Shown one piece after another: positions 1 through 11,960 of a DNA stretch of 64,000 nt. The first letter of the stretch is position 1, and every line of letters begins with the position of its first letter. A program made the translations under genes and the position numbers. Location of the stretch: assembly GCF_013348785.1 (NCBI RefSeq), contig NZ_CP054691.1:2418001-2482000 (forward strand), written 5' to 3'. Origin of the DNA: Gordonia sp. X0973 (GTDB lineage Bacteria > Actinomycetota > Actinomycetes > Mycobacteriales > Mycobacteriaceae). Under the pieces are notes generated by a model, which saw only the letters and a program-made list of their open reading frames with translations, was not told the DNA's origin and ran no database searches.

Positions 1-1982
<1,982 letters not shown>

Positions 1983-2012
1983 GCGCCGCGCCCGAGCGCC
2001 GTCGGAACGGCC

Positions 2013-3011
2013 TCAGTCGAGGCGGGCGAGCTGGTCAGCGACCTTCGAGGCGAGCCCCAATGCCCGAGGCGCCCACGGACCCGCCCCCGCCAGGCCGCAG
2101 GTCGGTGAGACCAGCACCTGCTCGCGCACGACCGCGGGCGGCAGACCGATGCGGCCGAGCAGCGCGACCAGGCGGTCGGCCAATTCGTCTGCCGACACCG
2201 CCGTAGCGGGTTCGGCGGTCGGGACCACCCCGGCGATCAGGCGACCGCCGCGGTCCAGGTGGGCACCCAACTCGTCGTAGTCCCCGTCGGTGATCTGGCC
2301 GAGGTCCAGTGACAGCGCATAGCCGGTCAGCGCCGACAGCAGGTCCCAGCGCGGTGCGGCGCAGCTGTGCAGCACCACCGGTCGCCCGACACGGGTGGCG
2401 AGGTCCGCGAGTGCCGCGGCGACATCCGGCGCCGGGATGGGCCGGTTGACGTCCAGCCTCGTCAGCGGTGCGATCTGACCGTCGATCACGGCCCCGACCA
2501 TCGGCTCGTCGAGTTGCACCACGATCGGGACCCCGAGCCGCCGCTCCAGCTCGTCGGCCCGCTGGGCGAGCCCTTCGGCCAGCGAGGCGACGACGTCGCG
2601 CCAGGCACCCGCGTCGTGGAGCACCTTGTGCCCGCCGGGCAGTTCCACGAGCGCGGAAAGGGTGAACGGGCCGATCGCCGCCAACTTCACCGGGGAGCGC
2701 AATCCGCCCCGCTCGACGACCTCCTCGACCGCGTCGAGATCCGACCGCAGGAATCCATCGGCGCGGCTCATCAGCCGCGTGCGCCCCGAAGCGAGCCGAT
2801 AGCCGTCGCGCGTGGTGTCCATCGCGATATCGACGAGCAGTGCCGCGGCGCGCCCCACCATGTCGGCGCCCGGACCGCGGGCCGGCAGTTCCGGCACGAA
2901 CGGCAGGGCTACCTCGTCGAAGGCGAGGCGGGCCGCGGCCAGCGGATCGGTGCCCGGCATGGAACCGACCCCGGTGGCGGTCCCACCGACGAGCGGCACT
3001 CGATCGGTCAT
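2013..3011 (-). CDS. MetE C-terminal-like methionine synthase family protein
   Basis: A 332-residue protein resembling the catalytic barrel of cobalamin-independent methionine synthase without the N-terminal half. Zinc ligands of that family are in place: His and Cys in [11 protein letters not shown] and a later Cys in [11 protein letters not shown]. The N-terminal [11 protein letters not shown] resembles the family's entry strand, and VVQLDEPM is a substrate-loop motif. The homologue in M. tuberculosis (Rv3015c) lies in the same neighbourhood and has no firm function. The start ATG (3011-3009) overlaps the mnmA stop as ATGA, so translation is probably coupled. It is the last gene of the desulfurase-mnmA run. 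True methionine synthase activity is not established. Confidence 0.82.
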   Translation of the reverse strand: MTDRVPLVGGTATGVGSMPGTDPLAAARLAFDEVALPFVPELPARGPGADMVGRAAALLVDIAMDTTRDGYRLASGRTRLMSRADGFLRSDLDAVEEVVERGGLRSPVKLAAIGPFTLSALVELPGGHKVLHDAGAWRDVVASLAEGLAQRADELERRLGVPIVVQLDEPMVGAVIDGQIAPLTRLDVNRPIPAPDVAAALADLATRVGRPVVLHSCAAPRWDLLSALTGYALSLDLGQITDGDYDELGAHLDRGGRLIAGVVPTAEPATAVSADELADRLVALLGRIGLPPAVVREQVLVSPTCGLAGAGPWAPRALGLASKVADQLARLD

Positions 3012-4099
3012 TCGGTGTCGGCGATGCGGCCGGAACCCAGCACGAGGTCGCCCTGCTCGGGGTCCGGCGAGTACAGCACCGCCGCCTGCCCCTTGGCGAC
3101 GCCGGTGAGCGGTTCGTGCACGACGATGTCGATGCCCGGCTCCCCGTCGACAACGATCGGGGTGGCGGTCGCGGGTGCGAGGCCGCCGTGGGCCCGCACC
3201 TGGACGACGCAGTCCACCGGGCCGGTCGGCGCCGCACCCGAGGTCCACACCGCATGGCGGGCGGCGATGCGCGAGACCCCCAGCGCGTCGGCCGGCCCGA
3301 CGGTCACGGTCCCCGTCGCCGCGTCGATCCCGGTGACGTACCGCGGCTGCCCGTCGGCGGCCGGGGCGTCGATCCCGAGGCCCTTGCGCTGGCCGATGGT
3401 GAAACCGTGCACCCCGTCGTGGTCGGCGAGCTTGACGCCGGTCTGACCGTCGACGACGGCACCGGGGCGGACCCCGATCTTGGTGCCTAGGAAGGCCCGG
3501 GTGTCGCCGGTCGGGATGAAGCAGATGTCGTGGGAATCGGGCTTGTCGGCGACGAGCAGACCGCGCCGGGCCGCCTCTTCGCGGATCTGCGGCTTGGGCG
3601 TGTCCCCCACCGGGAACATCGCCCGCGCGAGCTGGGCATCGGTCAGGACGGCCAGCACGTAGCTCTGGTCCTTGTCCTCGTCGACGGCGCGGCGCAGCTC
3701 GCCGTCGACCAGGCGCGCGTAGTGACCGGTGGCCAGCGCGTCGAAGCCGAGCGCCAGCGCCTTCTCCGCCAGCGCGGCGAACTTGATCTTCTCGTTGCAG
3801 GACAGGCAGGGATTCGGGGTCTCACCGGCCGCGTACGCCGCCACGAAGTCGTCGATCACGTCCTCACGGAACTTCTCCGCGAAGTCCCACACGTAGAACG
3901 GGATGCCGAGCACGTCGGCGGCACGTCGGGCGTCGTCGGCATCCTCGCGCGAACAACAGCCCCGCGAGCCGCTGCGCAGCGCGTCGGGCGTCTCCGACAG
4001 CGCCAGGTGCACCCCGACGACGTCATGCCCGGCGTCCACGGCGCGGGCCGCGGCCACCGCCGAATCCACGCCACCGCTCATCGCGGCCAAGACCCTCAT
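3008..4099 (-). CDS. mnmA: tRNA-specific 2-thiouridylase MnmA
   Basis: Thiolates the wobble uridine at position 34 of tRNAs for Lys, Glu and Gln. The 363-residue protein opens with the PP-loop ATPase motif [11 protein letters not shown]. The two catalytic cysteines sit in [12 protein letters not shown] and [14 protein letters not shown] and [10 protein letters not shown] are further family motifs. The ATG at 4099 overlaps the stop of the preceding cysteine desulfurase gene, which plausibly supplies the sulfur. The stop overlaps the start of the MetE-like gene. Gene order desulfurase-mnmA matches Rv3025c-Rv3024c. Confidence 0.96.
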   Translation of the reverse strand: MRVLAAMSGGVDSAVAAARAVDAGHDVVGVHLALSETPDALRSGSRGCCSREDADDARRAADVLGIPFYVWDFAEKFREDVIDDFVAAYAAGETPNPCLSCNEKIKFAALAEKALALGFDALATGHYARLVDGELRRAVDEDKDQSYVLAVLTDAQLARAMFPVGDTPKPQIREEAARRGLLVADKPDSHDICFIPTGDTRAFLGTKIGVRPGAVVDGQTGVKLADHDGVHGFTIGQRKGLGIDAPAADGQPRYVTGIDAATGTVTVGPADALGVSRIAARHAVWTSGAAPTGPVDCVVQVRAHGGLAPATATPIVVDGEPGIDIVVHEPLTGVAKGQAAVLYSPDPEQGDLVLGSGRIADTE

Positions 4100-5319
4100 G
4101 ACCCGCCCCCGGTACCGAGCGCGCGCGCCCCGGCCGCGACGAGTCCGGCGGCCCGGGCGCGTTCCACCACGTCGGCGATCACCGCGCCGACGTGGTCGAC
4201 ATCCGCGTCGGTGGTGGTCTGGCTCAGGCTGAACCGCAGCGAACCGCGTGCGACGGCCATCGGCAAGCCCATCGCGAGCAGCACGTGGCTGGCCTGCGCG
4301 ACACCCGCCGTACACGCCGAACCGGTCGAGCACTCCACGCCACGGGCGTCGAGCAGCATCAGCAGCGAATCACCCTCGCAACCCTCGAAGGAGACGTGGG
4401 CGTTGCCGGGCAGCCGCCACTCGTCGCGCGGACCGTTGACCCGGGTGCCGTCGACGGCGAGCAGGTGCCCCAGGAGCCGATCGCGCCGCGCCGCCACCAT
4501 GCGCGCCTCGTCGGCGAGGTTGGCGGTGGCGACCTCGAGTGCCGTGGCCATCCCGACGGCCCCGGCCACGTTCTGCGTCCCGGGCCGCAGGTCGCGCTCG
4601 TGCCCGCCGCCGTGGGTCAGCGGCGACAACGCCACGTCACGGCCAAGGACCAGCGCGCCGACGCCCTGCGGACCGCCGAACTTGTGGGCCGCGACCGACA
4701 TCGCGGCCAGCCCGCTGGAGTCGAAGTCGACGGGGATGTGCCCGACCGCCTGGATGGCGTCGGAGTGCACCGGCACCCCGTATTCGCGGCCCAGCTCGGC
4801 GATCCGCCCGATCGGCTCGATGGTTCCGACCTCGTTGTTGGCCCACATCACCGAGACGGCCGCGATCTCGTCGGCGTGCTCGGCGAGTTCGGCCGCCAAG
4901 GCGTCCACGTCGACGAAGCCCTGCGCGTCGACGTCGATCAGGACCAACTCCGCGTCCCCGGACGCGGCGAGGGCCTGAGCCGGGTCGAGCACGGCGTGGT
5001 GCTCGACGGCGGAGACGACCACCCGGCGACGGCGCGGATCCTCCCGACGGCGGGCCGCGACGATCCCCAGCAGCGCCAGGTTGTCCGACTCGGTGCCGCC
5101 GGAGGTGAACAGCACCTCCGACGGGCGGGCACCCAGGCTCGAGGCGACCGATTCCCGGGCCTCCTCCAGATGCCGGCGCGCCGCCCGGCCGGCCGCGTGG
5201 AGCGACGACGGGTTGCCCGCACACTGCAACAGCGGCAGCATCGCCGACACCGCCTCCGGGCGCATGGCCGTGGAGGCGGCGTTGTCGAGGTAGACCGGCT
5301 CGACCGGCGGGGTGGGCAT
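4096..5319 (-). CDS. Cysteine desulfurase, IscS/NifS family
   Basis: A PLP enzyme that takes sulfur from cysteine as a persulfide for tRNA thiolation and perhaps Fe-S assembly. The 407-residue protein has YLDNAAST at the start, the PLP-lysine motif [13 protein letters not shown], and the active-site cysteine in STGSACTAG near the C-terminus. SAVEHHAVL and [12 protein letters not shown] are further family motifs. The ATG at 5319 lies just before the conserved VYLDNAAST; longer starts are possible. It is the first gene of a run with mnmA (4-base overlap), which points to tRNA 2-thiouridine as its main use. It is the homologue of M. tuberculosis Rv3025c. Confidence 0.94.
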   Translation of the reverse strand: MPTPPVEPVYLDNAASTAMRPEAVSAMLPLLQCAGNPSSLHAAGRAARRHLEEARESVASSLGARPSEVLFTSGGTESDNLALLGIVAARRREDPRRRRVVVSAVEHHAVLDPAQALAASGDAELVLIDVDAQGFVDVDALAAELAEHADEIAAVSVMWANNEVGTIEPIGRIAELGREYGVPVHSDAIQAVGHIPVDFDSSGLAAMSVAAHKFGGPQGVGALVLGRDVALSPLTHGGGHERDLRPGTQNVAGAVGMATALEVATANLADEARMVAARRDRLLGHLLAVDGTRVNGPRDEWRLPGNAHVSFEGCEGDSLLMLLDARGVECSTGSACTAGVAQASHVLLAMGLPMAVARGSLRFSLSQTTTDADVDHVGAVIADVVERARAAGLVAAGARALGTGGGS

Positions 5320-5375
5320 AGTGCTCACCAGGATAGACGCGCCCGGTGGGCGGTCCAATTCCGCCGGCGACGGGC

Positions 5376-6764
5376 CTAGGAGCGCACCACCTGTCCGACG
5401 CGGAACACGCCGTGCGGATCGAGCCGGTCGGCCAACGCGGCCAACCAGGCGGCCGTGTCCTCGTCATAGGACGCGCGGACCCGCGCCGGATCGTCAGAGG
5501 CCACGAAATTGGGCAGCGTCGCCCCGGTCATCCACGGCTCGAGCGCCGCCAACGCGCCGTCGACCACGCCGGTCACCGCGGCCGCCGCCTGCTCGTCGGC
5601 GAGCACCCCCACCATGTTCAGGTTGAAGGGCGCATCCCGGTGGCACAGGGCCGAGCGGACCCGCGGCTCACGGGCATAGACCCCGCCGAGGGCGCGGATC
5701 TCGACGACGGGCAGCAGCGGCGCCACCGGCGAGGTCACCGCGCCGACGATGACGTCGACGGCCTCGTCGGGCAACGCCGCGAGCAATCCGCCGCGCTCCC
5801 GCACCGGCATCGGACCGGGCGGGTCGGCGTGGATGGCGCCGACCGCCGCGTACGGCATCGGCCCGACCGCGTCGAGCAGCGGCTGCGCCAATTCTCGAAT
5901 CGGGCCGAGCACGGCCGCCGCGGTCTCGGCGTCGGCGACGCTCGCGTAACGCACGGCGACGGTGAGCTTGCCCGCGAGCATGGGCGGGACCTGCGGCATC
6001 GCCGGCAGGTTGAGCAGGGCGAGCGACGTGGATGCCTCGTCGGGCAGTCCTGCGGCCCAGTCCCGCCACGCGCGCAGGACGCGGACGGCGTCGGCACCGT
6101 CGAAATAGAGGGCGCCGCCATAGATCTCGGCGATGGCCGGCATCTCGATGACCGCCTCGGTGATGATGCCGAGGGTTCCCTTGCCGCCCCGCAATCCCCA
6201 GAACAGCTCGGGGTTCTCGTCGGCCGTCGCGGTGACGAGTGTCCCGTCGCCGGTGACGACCGTCATCGAGCGGATGTGGTCGGCCGAGCTGCCGACGGTC
6301 CGCACCAGCGGTCCGATGCCCGCGCCGGAGAGGTAGCCGACGACCCCCACGGTCGGCGCGGAACCGCACAGCGGGGCCAGACCGTGCGGCACCGCCGCGT
6401 CGAGGACCGACTGCCAGCGCACCCCGGCGCCGATGCGCGCGGTGCGCTGCTCCGGATCGACATCGCAGGTGTCCAGGGCGGTGGTCCGCACGAGGATCGA
6501 CCGGCTCCCGACCGGCGTGCCGCCGTGTCCGGTGGCGAATACGCCGACGGTCATGCCGTGCGCGGCGGCGAAGCGGACGGTGGCGGCGATGTCCGCGGCG
6601 TCGGCGGCGTCGACCACAGCGGCCGGATGACGCTCGAGCGCGACGTTGAAGCCGACAGTCGGATAGTCGGGGTCCGCCGGACCGTGCACCGCACCGCGTA
6701 CGCGGCGGCGCAACTCGTCGAGGTCGCTGCTCGAGAAAACGTTGCTGTCGAAGTCACTGTTCAT
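5376..6764 (-). CDS. FAD-binding oxidoreductase, berberine-bridge-enzyme type
   Basis: A 462-residue flavoenzyme of the PCMH-type FAD-linked oxidase family. The FAD domain covers about residues 40-200, with GHGGT around His80 as the likely 8-alpha covalent FAD site. The second cysteine attachment used by bicovalent members is not evident: the region reads GYLSGAGIG. ELFWGLRGGKGTLGI is a family signature. A short BBE domain closes the protein (YDEDTAAWLAAL). No signal peptide is visible. The substrate is unknown; relatives oxidise alcohols, sugars, or polyketide and alkaloid intermediates. Three CTTGG repeats 11 bp apart lie 89-115 bp upstream, suggesting control by the adjacent SARP regulator. 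It is not part of the conserved mycobacterial order. Confidence 0.88.
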   Translation of the reverse strand: MNSDFDSNVFSSSDLDELRRRVRGAVHGPADPDYPTVGFNVALERHPAAVVDAADAADIAATVRFAAAHGMTVGVFATGHGGTPVGSRSILVRTTALDTCDVDPEQRTARIGAGVRWQSVLDAAVPHGLAPLCGSAPTVGVVGYLSGAGIGPLVRTVGSSADHIRSMTVVTGDGTLVTATADENPELFWGLRGGKGTLGIITEAVIEMPAIAEIYGGALYFDGADAVRVLRAWRDWAAGLPDEASTSLALLNLPAMPQVPPMLAGKLTVAVRYASVADAETAAAVLGPIRELAQPLLDAVGPMPYAAVGAIHADPPGPMPVRERGGLLAALPDEAVDVIVGAVTSPVAPLLPVVEIRALGGVYAREPRVRSALCHRDAPFNLNMVGVLADEQAAAAVTGVVDGALAALEPWMTGATLPNFVASDDPARVRASYDEDTAAWLAALADRLDPHGVFRVGQVVRS

Positions 6765-6807
6765 GGTCTCCCTCGTCTGAAGTCGGGTGGCCGCCGGTTC
6801 GATACCG

Positions 6808-6829
6808 CGGCCCGGGCCCGTTCGGGCCG
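6808..6829 (-). other. GC-rich hairpin in the leader between the SARP regulator and the FAD oxidoreductase
   Basis: An inverted repeat CGGCCCG/CGGGCCG with an 8-base centre lies 80 bases past the regulator stop and 44 bases before the oxidoreductase start. There is no T-run. It may attenuate read-through from the regulator gene or be a leader structure. Function is inferred only. Confidence 0.35.
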
Positions 6830-6852
6830 TGTACCCACGATGACGCAGACCG

Positions 6853-6879
6853 CTTGGCGCGATCTTGGCGCGCGCTTGG
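6853..6879 (-). promoter_or_regulatory. SARP-type direct repeats upstream of the FAD oxidoreductase
   Basis: Three exact CTTGG units on the plus strand (CCAAG in the direction of transcription) begin at 6853, 6864 and 6875, so the spacing is 11 bp twice. SARP regulators classically bind short direct repeats at 11-bp intervals just upstream of the -10 element. The same unit with the same spacing occurs upstream of the MFS gene at 11903-11929. No strong -10 sequence was seen. The repeats sit between the end of the SARP gene (6888) and the oxidoreductase start (6764). Confidence 0.7.
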
Positions 6880-6887
6880 AAGCCGTC

Positions 6888-9800
6888 TCACTCCGCCAGC
6901 AGCTCGCGGGCCGCCTCGGCCACCGGGTCGATGCCCAGTTCGCGGGCCCGGCGCTCGACGTCGACGAGGGCTTGTTCCCGGCCCGGCGCCCGCGGGTGCA
7001 TCCGGGCGTGTAGGAGCCGACCCCGCAGCATCGACGGCTCCCCGTCGCCGCGCTCGGCTATCGCCATCGCCTGCGCCAGGATCTCGTCGGCCGAATCGGT
7101 ATCCCCCAGTTGGAAGCACAACCCGGCCAACGGCAGCGCCACCGGTCCGATGCAGCCGACCTGTCCGACGGTGGCGATGCAGTCGCGGAACGGCATCAGG
7201 CGGTCCCGCAGTGCGGGCGCGTACTCGTCGAGGCCGAGGTCGTGGACGACGTGTGCCAGCATCACCGCCTGTCCCAGGGTCGTCCAGATCATGGTCCGAT
7301 GATCGGCCAGCCAGCTGTTCACCATCGTCTCGGCCAACTCGCGGTCGCCCTGATCGCCGGCCACCGAAGCGACGCCGGCGGCGAACAGGGTCATCACCTG
7401 GTTGTCGCTGAACTGTTCCAGCAGCGCACGGGCCCACTCGGTCGGCGTCAGCCCGCCGGTGTCGATGAATTCGCCGAGCATGCCCTGCTCGGTGGCCAGC
7501 GCCATCATCGCCAGCGCGCCGCTGCCCGCGACGTAGAGCTGGGTGTCCTCGTGGACTCGGATCGCGATGTGGAAGTGCTCCTTGGCCTGCTCGAATCCGC
7601 CGTGCCATACCGCCAGCGACGCCTGCATCCAGCGCAGTTGGGCACGCAGGATCGGAAGCCTCAACCGTTCACTCCCGACAATGGCGCGCCGGGTCAACTC
7701 CTCGGTCGCCGCGACATCGCCGCGCACCATCGTCGCCATGGTCAACACGGTGTCCACGATGACCTCGTCCACGTCGCGCCCGGGGTAGCGAAGACCGCGC
7801 ATCTGCTGCGCCCAGGCGAGCGAGACCTCGGCATAGGGCGCGACGCCGGAGTAGGTGATCATCCGGGCCAGCAACACGTCGGCGGTGATCGCGTCGTCGG
7901 ATAGATCGGCGGCCAGCGCGTCGGCCCGCTCGAGTAGGGCGTCGGGAACAGAGGCGTCACGCGCGTAGGTCTCCCCGATCGCGGCCGCCGCCAAGACGCG
8001 GGCCAGGCTCCCCGGGTCGTCGGCAACAGCCTGCGCGGACCGCTCGAGCGTGAACCGAAGCCCCTCGTTCTCCACGTGGGGGCCGATCCACGGCCACGCG
8101 CCGCCCGCCCGGATGAGGACTGAGGCCAACCGTCCCGCCGTGTCGGATCGACCCGTCTCGATGGCGCGGTTCAACCGCTCTTCGACGGTGTGCAGCACCT
8201 CCTGCAGGTGTCCGGCGCGGGCGTGGGCCGTCAACGCGCCGACCAGCAGGTCGTCGACGTCGGGGGCATTCGGATCGACTGACTCCCGCGTCTTCAGGGC
8301 GGCGTCGAGCCAGCGGGCGGCGCTCTCGGAATCCCAGTGCGCCACCGCGTCGCGGGCGGCGAGTCGACAGGCGTCGACGACGTCACCCGCATCGGCCACC
8401 GGCATCGCGTCGAGCAGATGCGCGGCACGTCGCGGGGTGGCATCCGAGGCCGTCGAGTCGCGCAGCACGTCGGCGACCCGCAGGTGGATCCGGCACCGGC
8501 GCAACGGGCGGATGGTGGTCAGCGCCTGGTCGCGGAGCAGGGCGTGCGCGAACCGGGTGCGCCCGGTCACCGGGTCGGCGACCAGGATGCGTTCGTCGAC
8601 GGCCTCGTCGAGGGCGTCGGCGACGTCGTCGAGGTCGCGGCCGCAGACCGCCACCAGCAGGGCGACGTCGACCTCCTCCCCGATGACGGCGGCGTGGCCG
8701 ATGATCTCCTGCACGGCGGGGTCGAGGGAGCCGAGGCGGCGGTCGAGGACAGAGCGGACGGCGTCGGGCACCATCTCCGCGGCCCGCTGTTCCGCGGGCA
8801 GGCGGGCGAACTCGGAGACGAACAGCGGGTTGCCCTCTGTTCGGCGGACCAGCGCGTCGAGCGAATCGGGTGCGAGATCCTCGTCGGCGACCGCGCGCAC
8901 CAGTGTCGCGACGTCGGCCCGCCCGAGCCGCCCGACGGTGATGACGGCACCGCCCGCGCGGGCGACGGCCGCGACGAACCGCTCCGTCTCCTGGCCGCCC
9001 TCCCCCTCCCGCACGGTCGCGACGACCGAGACCGGCGCCTCCGCGACGACGGTCGTCAGATACGACAGCAGGCCCAGGGTCATCGGGTCGGCCCACTGCG
9101 CGTCGTCGACGATCAGCGTGAACGGCGCGGACCGCTCGACGAGGTGCTGGACCCGCTCGTACACGGCGAAGCGCGCGGTGTCGGCCCCGGCGCCGTCCGG
9201 CACGGCCAGCACATCGTCGGGATCGGCGTCCAGCGCCCGGCACAGTTGTCGCAGCGGCCACCAGGCCGGGGTGCCCTCCGCGTCGGGGCAGCGGATCCAC
9301 ACGGCCGGCCGCCCGGCCGCCGCGGAGATCGCCGCGGTCTCCTGGGCCAGGCGCGTCTTGCCGATCCCGGCCGGGCCGATCAACACCGCCCAGGAGGTTC
9401 CGGACCCGTGCGTCACCGCGACGCGCAGCTGTGCGACCTCGTCCTCGCGCCCGATCAACGGCACGCCGACATCGACGGGACCGTCGCCGCGCGGGCCGAC
9501 CGGTTCGACGGCGGATGCGGCTGGCGTGTCGTCCGGCTCGGCGACCGAGACCGCCCCGGTCCAGTGCGGCGGACGCGGCCAGGCGGCGATCGCCGGGTCG
9601 TGGCGCAGGATCGCCCCGTGTAGTTCCACCAGCTCGGCTCCCGGTTCCAACCCCAGCTCGTCATCGAGGGACCGCAGGTAGGACCCATAGACCTCCAAGG
9701 CCTCGGCCGCCCTTCCCGCGCGGTACAGGGCGACCATGTGCAGCCACGCCGCGCGCTCGCGGAAGGGGTCGGCCGCCCGCATTCCGACCGTCTCGGCGAG

Positions 9801-10346
9801 CGCGGCGCCCGTGTCGCCGCCGGCGAGCAGGGCCGCGACGTGGATCTCGCCGACGGCCGCCACCGTCTCCCGCAACGACATGGCCTCCGCGCCGAGCCAA
9901 CCGAGCGGGTCGAACTCGCCGCCCAGCAGTTCGCCGCGCCAGAGCGCCGCCGCCGCCTCCGAGGCCCGCAGCGCGTCGTCCCAACGGCCGTCGTCGCGTG
10001 CGGCACGAGCGTCTCGGGCCCATTCGGCGAACTCCACGAGGTCCACACCGTCGTCGCCGACGTCGAGCCGATAGCCGCCGGCCACCCGCTCGATCGGCGA
10101 CGGCTCCCCCGAATCCGCCCGCAGCAATCTGCGCAGGTTGGAGATGTAGGCCTGCAGGCTCGTCGTCGCGGCCTCGGGTGGATCGTCGGGCCAGACGGTG
10201 TCGATCAGCCGCTCCACCGAAACGACCGCACCGCGCGCGACGAGCAGCGCGCCGAGAACGGCGCGCTGCTTCGGCGATCCGAGTTCCACCCGGTTCCCCT
10301 CGACGACGACGGCGAGGGGGCCCAGCACCAGATACTCACGCGCCAC
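6888..10346 (-). CDS. SARP/BTAD-family regulator with AAA ATPase and helical-repeat region
   Basis: A 1152-residue transcriptional activator of the AfsR/SARP large class. Residues about 1-95 form an OmpR-like winged helix (SPKQRAVLGALL, SLQAYISNLRRLLRA). A bacterial transcriptional activator domain follows to about 250 (AEALEVYGSYLRSLDDELG). An ATPase begins near 300 with Walker A GPAGIGKTRLA at about 324 and Walker B LIVDDAQWAD at about 411. The last ~550 residues look like TPR-type helices. No LuxR-type helix-turn-helix is seen at the end. The GTG at 10346 follows GAGGAG closely, and the winged helix begins right after it. Only 8 bases separate it from the MFS gene, so the two form one operon. 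The paired 11-bp repeats at both module promoters imply self-regulation and activation of the oxidoreductase. The ligand is unknown. Confidence 0.92.
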   Translation of the reverse strand: MAREYLVLGPLAVVVEGNRVELGSPKQRAVLGALLVARGAVVSVERLIDTVWPDDPPEAATTSLQAYISNLRRLLRADSGEPSPIERVAGGYRLDVGDDGVDLVEFAEWARDARAARDDGRWDDALRASEAAAALWRGELLGGEFDPLGWLGAEAMSLRETVAAVGEIHVAALLAGGDTGAALAETVGMRAADPFRERAAWLHMVALYRAGRAAEALEVYGSYLRSLDDELGLEPGAELVELHGAILRHDPAIAAWPRPPHWTGAVSVAEPDDTPAASAVEPVGPRGDGPVDVGVPLIGREDEVAQLRVAVTHGSGTSWAVLIGPAGIGKTRLAQETAAISAAAGRPAVWIRCPDAEGTPAWWPLRQLCRALDADPDDVLAVPDGAGADTARFAVYERVQHLVERSAPFTLIVDDAQWADPMTLGLLSYLTTVVAEAPVSVVATVREGEGGQETERFVAAVARAGGAVITVGRLGRADVATLVRAVADEDLAPDSLDALVRRTEGNPLFVSEFARLPAEQRAAEMVPDAVRSVLDRRLGSLDPAVQEIIGHAAVIGEEVDVALLVAVCGRDLDDVADALDEAVDERILVADPVTGRTRFAHALLRDQALTTIRPLRRCRIHLRVADVLRDSTASDATPRRAAHLLDAMPVADAGDVVDACRLAARDAVAHWDSESAARWLDAALKTRESVDPNAPDVDDLLVGALTAHARAGHLQEVLHTVEERLNRAIETGRSDTAGRLASVLIRAGGAWPWIGPHVENEGLRFTLERSAQAVADDPGSLARVLAAAAIGETYARDASVPDALLERADALAADLSDDAITADVLLARMITYSGVAPYAEVSLAWAQQMRGLRYPGRDVDEVIVDTVLTMATMVRGDVAATEELTRRAIVGSERLRLPILRAQLRWMQASLAVWHGGFEQAKEHFHIAIRVHEDTQLYVAGSGALAMMALATEQGMLGEFIDTGGLTPTEWARALLEQFSDNQVMTLFAAGVASVAGDQGDRELAETMVNSWLADHRTMIWTTLGQAVMLAHVVHDLGLDEYAPALRDRLMPFRDCIATVGQVGCIGPVALPLAGLCFQLGDTDSADEILAQAMAIAERGDGEPSMLRGRLLHARMHPRAPGREQALVDVERRARELGIDPVAEAARELLAE

Positions 10347-10354
10347 GTCGCTCC

Positions 10355-11848
10355 TCACTCGCCGCTGATCGTCGCAGTGTATGCGGGGACGTACAGCTCT
10401 CGTGACGCGATGAGGTCGCCATGTCGATCGGCGGCCTCCACTGCGTCGTCGGCGACGGTGGCCCGGGCCCGCCGCATCATCGTCGCCACCACCGCGGCAC
10501 CCACCAGGGCGACCGCCGTGCTGCACCACAGTGCGGCGTGCAATCCGTCGACGAAGCCCTGCGGCGAGCCGCCGTGCAGAACCGACTGCGCCGGGAAGAA
10601 GGCACCCAGCGCCGCCACCCCCAGCGCGATACCAGACTGCCGGAAGGCGTCGTTGATCCCCGCGGCCAGGCCGGCGTCGTCGCTGTGCGCCTCGGCGAGG
10701 ACGACTCCGCTCATCACCGGGTTGAACACCCCAGCCCCGACGGCGGCGAGCATGAACCCGCCGACGAGATCCCAGCCGGAGCTCTGCGTCCCGCACACGG
10801 TCATCCAGCCCAGACCGCCCGCCACCGCGACGAGGCCGCCGGTGAGCAGGATCCAGGGCGCGACGCGACCGAGGATCCGGTCGGTGACGCCGGCGGCGAC
10901 GAACATCATCATCGTGCCGGGCAGGTACACCAGGCCGGCCTTGATCGCCGACAAGCCCAGCACGCCCTGCAGATAGATGGTCGCGTAGACGAAGACCGCG
11001 AACATCGACGCGGAGATGGCGAAGGTGGCGATCTGGGCGCCGGCGAAGCCGCGGTTGGCGAACATCGCCAGCGGCATCATCGGGTGCTCGACGCGGCGCT
11101 CCACCGCGACGAAGCCGACCAGGGCGACCGCCGCGACAGCCAGCGCGGTCACCGTGGCACCGTCGCCCCACCCACGTGAGCTGGCCTCGAACAACCCGTA
11201 GGTCAGGGCGGCGAGACCGACCATGATCAGCACCTGCCCGGCCCAGTCGCCGCGGCGCGGCGCGGTGCTGCGCGATTCGACGACCCACCGGGTACCGGCG
11301 AGCATCGCGATGCCGACCGGGATGTTGGCCAGGAAGATGGTCCGCCAGTCGAGGAGGTCGGTGAGGATCCCGCCGAGCAGCGGTCCCACGGCGAAGGAAC
11401 CGCCGATGGTGGCCCCGTAGACGGCGAGCGACTTGCTGCGCTGCGCCGAGCCGGGGAACGCATGCGCCAGCAGGGCCAGCGACGTCGCGAACAGCAGCGC
11501 GGCACCCAGTCCCTGCACGACGCGGGCGGCGTTGAGGGCGACCATGCCCGGCGCGGCCGCACAGGCCGCCGAGGCGAGGGTGAAGCCGACGGCGCCGAGG
11601 ATGAAGACCCGGCGACGACCGACGCGATCGGCCCACGCACCGGCGGTCAGGACGACGGTGGCCAGGGCGAGGGTGTATCCGTCGACCACCCATTTGAGGC
11701 CGTTCAGATCGGCGCCGAACTCACGGGCCATGGCGGGCAGTGCGGTGTTCACCACCGCGATGTCGAGCATGAGCATGGCGGTCGCGGCACACACGACCGC
11801 GAGGGTGACGCGTTGGGACCGGGTGAACCGGCCGGGTGTCTCGAGCAC
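10355..11848 (-). CDS. MFS drug transporter, DHA2 (14-helix) type
   Basis: A 497-residue integral membrane exporter predicted to be proton-driven. Motifs include MLMLDIAVVNTALPAMA in helix 1, the loop ADRVGRRRVF, RVVQGLGAAL, and the antiporter motif GPLLGGILTDLLDWR. The hydrophobic segments fit 14 helices, as in EmrB/QacA-like pumps. The start is GTG at 11848, with GAGGAG about 8 bases upstream. It is the first gene of an operon with the SARP regulator. Three CTTGG repeats at 11-bp spacing lie 55-81 bases upstream. The substrate is unknown; resistance or metabolite export fits the context. Confidence 0.93.
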   Translation of the reverse strand: MLETPGRFTRSQRVTLAVVCAATAMLMLDIAVVNTALPAMAREFGADLNGLKWVVDGYTLALATVVLTAGAWADRVGRRRVFILGAVGFTLASAACAAAPGMVALNAARVVQGLGAALLFATSLALLAHAFPGSAQRSKSLAVYGATIGGSFAVGPLLGGILTDLLDWRTIFLANIPVGIAMLAGTRWVVESRSTAPRRGDWAGQVLIMVGLAALTYGLFEASSRGWGDGATVTALAVAAVALVGFVAVERRVEHPMMPLAMFANRGFAGAQIATFAISASMFAVFVYATIYLQGVLGLSAIKAGLVYLPGTMMMFVAAGVTDRILGRVAPWILLTGGLVAVAGGLGWMTVCGTQSSGWDLVGGFMLAAVGAGVFNPVMSGVVLAEAHSDDAGLAAGINDAFRQSGIALGVAALGAFFPAQSVLHGGSPQGFVDGLHAALWCSTAVALVGAAVVATMMRRARATVADDAVEAADRHGDLIASRELYVPAYTATISGE

Positions 11849-11902
11849 GGGAGGACTCCTCGTCGAAGTGGGTTTCTACGACGAGAAGATTCGCCCGGTC
11901 GA

Positions 11903-11929
11903 CTTGGAACCGACTTGGCGGTGGCTTGG
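11903..11929 (-). promoter_or_regulatory. SARP-type direct repeats upstream of the MFS-SARP operon
   Basis: Three exact CTTGG units (CCAAG in the direction of transcription) start at 11903, 11914 and 11925, with 11-bp spacing twice. This is identical in unit and spacing to the set at 6853-6879. In the transcription direction, GAATCT lies about 10 bases after the last repeat and is a possible -10 element. The arrangement matches the general SARP operator geometry and points to autoregulation by the downstream SARP gene. Confidence 0.72.
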
Positions 11930-11960
11930 CACGGCTGGGGCGGCCGATGCGCGCCGTGAA

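Noticed and set aside
1998..2011. Terminator between the YjbR and MetE-like genes
   Set aside because: Arms of only 5 bp and no T-run; too weak to call.
6808..6829. Intrinsic terminator after the SARP regulator gene
   Set aside because: The stem has no T tract and lies 80 bases past the stop, between operator-like repeats and the next gene. It is listed only as a hairpin.
10347..11693. N-terminal extension joining the MFS region to the SARP regulator
   Set aside because: The stretch before 10346 is an out-of-frame reading of the MFS gene. The winged-helix domain starts right at the GTG at 10346.
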